The translations under genes and the position numbers were made by a program. From Linnemannia elongata (lineage: Eukaryota; Mortierellomycota; Mortierellomycetes; Mortierellales; Mortierellaceae), in contig JAXBDG010000009.1 of NCBI GenBank assembly GCA_036320915.1, positions 620,001 to 684,000 of the forward strand: a stretch of 64,000 nucleotides of DNA. The letters run 5' to 3'. Positions 58,587 through 64,000 of the stretch are shown here, piece after piece (the first letter of the stretch is position 1; each line of letters begins with the position of its first letter). The notes under the pieces were generated by a model. That model worked only from the letters and a program-made list of their open reading frames with translations, had not been told where the DNA came from and did no database searches.

Positions 58587-61500
58587 TAGTGTAGAAAAAG
58601 TGAGCTGTGTGTATGTGCGTCAAAAGCCAAGGTTGGATAATGAGTTGTTGTTGTTATTGTTGTCGTTGAGGAGAAGGAAGGAGACGGAGAGGATGGAGGT
58701 GGTTGAGAGTAAAGGAGAAGAGGATGGGGGGGAGGAGGTGGAGGGAAGGGGGGGAGGGGGGGCTAAGTTAGTGGTGGTGGTGGGCCGTGTGTAGAGGTGC
58801 AAAGAAAAAAAACAAGAGTTTGTGGGCATTGAAGTTCTTTTATATGAGTTGCCCCCCTCTCCATTACAATACGAAAATGAAAAGACTTTTTATTGTTGAA
58901 TGATGTGTGTGAAGTAGCAAAGGAAGATACCCAGGAACATGGGAAAAAAAACGAACCCGACCCTTGCGCAATCAATCTTCCTTCGTCCTTCTGTGGTTCC
59001 TCGCGTGTATGAACCCAGAGAAGGAAAATAAGGAGTGTATAATGATGATGAAAAAAGGGAGTTCTCGCTCGTTGATATCCTGTTTTTCAAGGAGTGAGAT
59101 GCGGCGGGTTCGACAGGTTCTATTTCAAGATCACGGAGCTCAACTCTGTTTTCCTTTCACCTCGTTCCTCTTTACATAAAACCAAGAAGAAAAAAAACGA
59201 GAGCACCAGGTAAGACAGGAGAGATATCTTCCTTCCATTTCGTACGTCTCTCTCCAGCAAAACCAGCATCAAAAAAAAAAAAAAAAAAAAAAGGAGAGCC
59301 CTGTCTGTCTTGTCCCAGACAAAAAACACTGTGAGCAAACAAAAAAAAGGCCATTCGAATATCTCGTTTCTTGTGTTTGGTCGTGTGCCTTGGTCGTGTG
59401 TGGTCTGGTGGTTTGGTGTGGTGTGCGCGATGGATTGCACCGCGCTCGGGTCGGTCGGAGCCTGGACAGAGACACCCAGATAAACATGCAGCAAACCATG
59501 TCACAGCTGCGATAAAAAATAAGACGGGGGGGAGGGAGGTGAGAAGAGGGGCTGGACTGGGTCTGGCTGCATCATCATGGCGTGCATTGCATCTCTACCA
59601 GTCCGTTTACGCTGCTCTCTTAAAATCCCTTTCAGTTTACCAGGTTTGCAACGCACAAAAGAGAAGCTGCTGTGTCTGTTGGGAGTAGGTGGCAGGACTC
59701 CTCATAATTGGTTCGATTGAACCTTCACCCCCACTCATTCCTTGAACTCGTCCGTCGAACGGAACAAACGATAAAAAAAAAAAGTTTAGAATCGAGACTC
59801 GAATCTAGTCATTCAGCCCAGCAAGAGAGCACAATCAACAAAAGAGGAATGGTAAAAACAACAAGGTTCATTTTTCTTTTTTATTCGGCTGCCTCTCCTT
59901 TCCTTCTTCATCCTCGCACTTCCCTTCTTTTCGCTCCACCTCGCCCTGATGCCTTTATGTTCTTTGCTTGTGCCTCGGTGGACAATCTAAGCAATTCACA
60001 CACCAATTGAACGCTTTCCGTTTCTCGCCCTCCTTACTCCTCACCCAACGGTCGACTTGGAGATAGCGGCGTGTGCTGTGTGTCCATGCGTCGTTAGAGT
60101 GCTCAACGGCAAGGTCTCAGGGCAAGGGCAGACTGTTATTGGTGTGGTGAAACTATTGCAATGCTCGAGCAAAGATGAACGGTCAATGGTGGGTAGACAG
60201 ATATGGGATGGGAACCAACTCCGCCAGGGACCTAGAACCTGATTAGCTAGTCAACATACTCAGTGGTCAACCTGGCCAGAATCCTCGTGTCGGTGTGTCG
60301 GTGTCAGGAGACAATCAATCTCTTTTTCCATTTCCTTTTTGGCCACCTAAAGAAAGACTTCTACGAAGATCTAGGTATAACTGAGCACTTTGTTTTTTTG
60401 GAATGCACGACGAGAAGATCCGCTCGCTTACTCCTCTCATTTACTCGAGTGGTTATGAAAATAGAAATTCGCCAGTATTATAATTTGTATCACCAAGGAT
60501 CGTAATGGGCTAAGAACCACAAGCCCTTTCAGTTCCTGAATTATTACAAAACCTATGTGAGAAAATAAGCTGGAGTGGTAGCGAAGTGAGTGAAGAAGTA
60601 GAGGGTGTGTGTAAGACATAGAGACGGTAAACATCCAGGCATCCGCTCGCCCACAACATGTTTGTTGACTGAGCCAGAAACATCTTAATTCTCAATGTCT
60701 TCGATTAGCACTGTTTCCTACAGGGAGAGAGGGGCTGGGAGACATGGGCTGCTAACAATGGGGTTTTAGGCGAGGCTGGCTGGTGGACGAGGATCAGGGG
60801 CACCGGAAGAAGGGGATGGGAGAATCGTAGGACCGGTGGAGAAAAGGATCGTGACGGATATATAAAAATAATAAAAAATAAAGAGCTGCAAGCGAGTTTG
60901 GTGCAGTACCAACGTACTAAAAACATACAGGCGAAAAGGAAAACGCGACGGACTTATTTCTGAACAAAAAAGGGCCGCGGAATGCAAGAGAAGACGAAGC
61001 AACAAGACAAAGGTATATATGTTGGTGTTATATGTGCTGTTGGATAGGACAGCAAAAGTCATGGCTGTTTGTCGTGAGGGTTAAAGAAAAAGTGGGGGTG
61101 AGGGCAGAGTTATATTTTTTGCGAGCTTCATCCTCTCCTCGTTCTCCTTTTACTCCTGTTGCCAAGACGACAAACTACTCAAATACCCATCGGGGGCAAA
61201 AAGGAGAAGGAAACAAAGGGTGAATGATTGAGAGCACTTTCAGGCAAGGTTTTTTGTTGCTCTTTTCAATCGGAGAGATCGAAACCATGTTACGATCTCT
61301 CCGATTGAAAAGAGCTTTAGTGGCGCTTAGTGACATAGTGGTATATGAGCACTGAGCAAAGGTTAACGAGGGTGTTAAAAAAAACGTGATTCATGTGTCC
61401 TTGGGTAAGTCATCACTAGTTTTTTTTCCCTACCCCACATTTCTCCAATCCACGTTTGTTTCCCGCTGTCATCCACGCTTGTCCTATTACTTGAAAACCT

Positions 61501-62495
61501 AGCGGGTCGTGTTACGAGAGCTGTTTTCGTCGTGTTGAAAGTGAAACAAACAGGTTTAAAGGCAAAATATGTGGAGGGGTTAGAACAATTCTAGGGGTTC
61601 CGAACTTCGCTCATGCCAGCTTGTTGGGTGCTCACATACCAGCCACCACAGTTCCGAGTGCAAATTGATACTTAAACTACTTCCGACGTCCAAGACATGT
61701 TCGGGACGTCCCTCCTTGGCTAAAAGTCACTTCCCCATCATTTGGTTTTTGTTTTGTTTTTGTTTTGTTTTTATTCACGCCTATCGTTCCCTAGGCCGGC
61801 TTTGCAAGGCTAGGAAAAAGAGCGGAGCAGTTTTCATCCGACGGTTTGTAATCTCCTTTATGCCTCCTCAGGTACATAGCCTTTTGTTGTCGTTTTTGTT
61901 TTCTTTTTGAACGAATCTCCTTTGCCATAGTCATCCGTTGTTGTTTTTTTTCGTGACACAATGACAAAGATGAAAAGCAAGCAAGTGAATGAAAAATGAA
62001 AAGAAACCTAGCGCTTCTGTTCACTCTAGAAAGAATAAACAGTGCCTTCTCTTTCGCCTTGCATGGAGACTTTCTCAAATGGAAATAAAAAACAAGAAGC
62101 TTCATGGTGTAGGTTTTTTTTTCTGTAAGATTTTACCCATAGCATTGGGCGCTATTGGTGGCGCCTCTGAAATTACGGGGCTCAAATCTCTGGAGGGCGA
62201 AGATAAGGTACAAGACAGAAGACGCGTCGATCATCGGAGGATCCCCATATTGGCTGACCGGCCCGTCATCTACACAAACACTGACACATGTGCTGAACTA
62301 CACAGTACAAAGAATTGGTCTGTGTATCGGGTTTGTCTTCCTCTCTTATTCGAACCCAATGTGTTAAACCATTCCAACCCGAAAGTTGGCGTTTCACTCC
62401 AGTTTGTTGGCAGGTCACCATGCCCGGTCATACCATCAATTAGCCCTTCTTTTCACTTCCCCACACATAAACAAAAACTAATGATCCCCCCCCCC

Positions 62496-62528
<33 letters not shown>

Positions 62529-64000
62529 AACAAGCCTTATCAGCCCGGTTTTGTTTTTGTAGACTCCGGTCCGTGGTCCTCCTGACCAACGCCCCTCATT
62601 TCGACTCTGACTGACCCTGAAAAAAAGGGCTTGTTGGTTTAGAGTTTTGTTCAGGGTTAAAGGAGAGAGGGGAAGGGCACTATCGTCTCACTGACCACCG
62701 ATAAATGAAACAGGAATGTCGACATTTTTTTTTTTTTTTATTTTATCTATGGCGCTTAGGAGTCTAAGGAGGGAAAGTTTAAAAAATGAAAACGTGATCT
62801 CCCTGGTGCGTTGGATGGAACCAAACGCGTTTAGCGTAAAGTGTCTTCTATCGATGCATAACATAACATAAGCATTGCTTTTGATCGATCAAAGGAAAAA
62901 AAAATTCAAGGAGACAGAGATAAAGGGAGATCCAAAGAGTGTAAACCTGTCCAATGACGAAGGATGTCTGATCGATGTTCCATTTTTTCCACGCTAGTGA
63001 AAGGTCCCAGACTCAGACGGCGGTAGATAGGAGATAGAGATAGGCGCCCAGGAGATTGGCAAGTAAAAAATATGTAGATAGTGATTTAGTCTTTGGTCTC
63101 CACAAGCTGTGCGGAGGACCCTTCTTTTCATTCTCCTACCTTCTCTTCTCTCTCTGTCTCAATGTCGCTATCAACAAAATAGCACATCACTCTCCAACAC
63201 ACGGGCTATCTCTCTTTCCTTTGCTCTCTTCCTCCTCATCATCCTTCTCACTCTTCTCAATACCATTTCCGTCCACTGCGTACACAATGATCAATGATTG
63301 AATGAGACTGATAAAGTGTGAAACGAACTGATAAAGTGATCTCAATCTCTTATTTGTGAGACCACAGAACAGGCCAAAAAAAAAAATAAAAAAAAATAAA
63401 AAGGTTTCTTCGTTGAGCGATAAGACGATCGCACTTTTTTTCACTTTGCACAGTCGCGATAGGAGATGGGGATGCAGCCGATACTTTTCTTATGTCCTTA
63501 CTTTAATGTTCTCGCTCACCGGCTCCCTCGCCTTCTTTATTCTGACAAGGAAGAGGAGGAGGTATTTGTTATTTACGTTGTCCTAAAACAGTTACCATGC
63601 CTTCGCTTACCTTGGCATGGTTCTGCCTAACCGTTGGACGATCGTAGTTATCAGCAAACCAGAGAAGGTATGTCAGAAAAAATATCTGAGAGCACCAAAA
63701 GACAAGAAAAATCTTGAATCGATGAACGCGTTCTTCCTTCTTTTTTTTTTTTCTTATCGATGGAGAGCAACAGCGAATGGTGATCACGATGAGAGAAGTA
63801 TAATGGCGGGGAACAAACAGGAGCGATGAAGGAGGAGCGAAGAGGACCATTCAACTCCATTGACGGATCCGAAAAAAATGTCAGTTCTGAGCCTACGGGC
63901 TACGCCCGACCTGTGGGCGGACGGGATGGATGAGCTTAGAAGAATGGAATGGGGAAAGAGTTTCGTTTATAGAGGTTCAAGTCTTTTTTTTTTTTTTTTT
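58587..64000. other. 5.4 kb region without a recognisable gene
   Basis: The minus strand at 58620-58800 is C/T-rich, the leader of the CotH gene. Beyond it there are short open frames in all frames and no domain motif or tRNA. Homopolymers: A at 59272-59292, C then A at 62488-62522, T at 62725-62739 and at the right edge. The outstanding structure is the hairpin at 61259-61315. A gene may begin beyond the right edge. Confidence 0.4.
61259..61315. repeat. Perfect 23-bp inverted repeat with 11-nt loop
   Basis: GCTCTTTTCAATCGGAGAGA followed by TCG at 61259-61281 is exactly reversed and complemented at 61293-61315, with loop AAACCATGTTA between. Transcribed RNA would fold into a stable 23-bp stem. 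Flanks show no clear target duplication. Confidence 0.9.

Noticed and set aside
59090..59130. B-box-like GGGTTCGACAGG as a tRNA
   Set aside because: No pairing T stem, anticodon arm or acceptor arm can be formed.
61989..62585. 198-codon frame as a protein gene
   Set aside because: Includes homopolymer-coded Lys and Pro runs, has no recognisable motif and no leader; only the middle 70 codons look at all coding-like.

Overview
This is eukaryotic nuclear DNA from an early-diverging filamentous fungus, most likely Mortierellomycota (Mortierella/Linnemannia type). The evidence is compact protein genes with GT-AG introns of about 70-400 bp, C-ending codons in highly expressed genes, C/T-rich leaders, very long A/T homopolymers, and a gene set containing a CotH-family protein, a VTC polyphosphate polymerase, Dicer and a Fanzor-type remnant. 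Lineage is an inference from gene content. Exon structures were worked out by hand from splice motifs, reading phase and family alignment recalled from knowledge; no search was run.

Layout. 189-2837 (+): one protein joining an SPX domain, an ACT domain and a SerB-type phosphoserine phosphatase. 3025-7008 (-): RecQ helicase. 7135-10081: a 2.95 kb segment bounded by near-perfect 33-bp inverted repeats, probably a non-autonomous DNA transposon. It holds a decayed C-terminus of a Fanzor (eukaryotic TnpB-like, RNA-guided) nuclease, a probable decayed start of a tRNase Z gene, another decayed coding stretch, and an intact small secreted protein with a chaplin domain, a family known from Streptomyces aerial hyphae. 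10467-12632 (+): SEC61 alpha. 13146-14537 (-): quinone oxidoreductase ending in the peroxisomal signal SKL. 15008-17682 (-): seven-helix membrane protein with a polyglutamine tail. A 5.2 kb spacer carries tRNA-Arg(ACG). 22843-27479 (+): USP37-like deubiquitinase whose catalytic His is Arg. 27853-33230 (-): Dicer. 33619-37364 (+): Snu114/EFTUD2, divergent from Dicer. 37703-40610 (-): VTC4-like polyphosphate polymerase. 40611-49405: long spacer full of simple repeats. 49406-54230 (+): NMNAT-like NAD biosynthesis enzyme with a 3.16 kb intron. 56593-58586 (-): secreted CotH-family protein. 58587-64000: no recognisable gene, but a perfect 23-bp hairpin.

How the genes relate. Two proteins in the window carry SPX (inositol-pyrophosphate, i.e. 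phosphate-status) sensors: the SerB fusion and the VTC polymerase. The housekeeping set (SEC61, Snu114, RecQ, NMNAT) is ordinary. The accessory interest is concentrated at 7.1-10.1 kb, where a mobile-element-like unit appears to carry a bacterial-type surface-active protein gene beside nuclease debris, and at 189-2837, where a domain fusion suggests direct coupling of phosphate sensing to serine synthesis.
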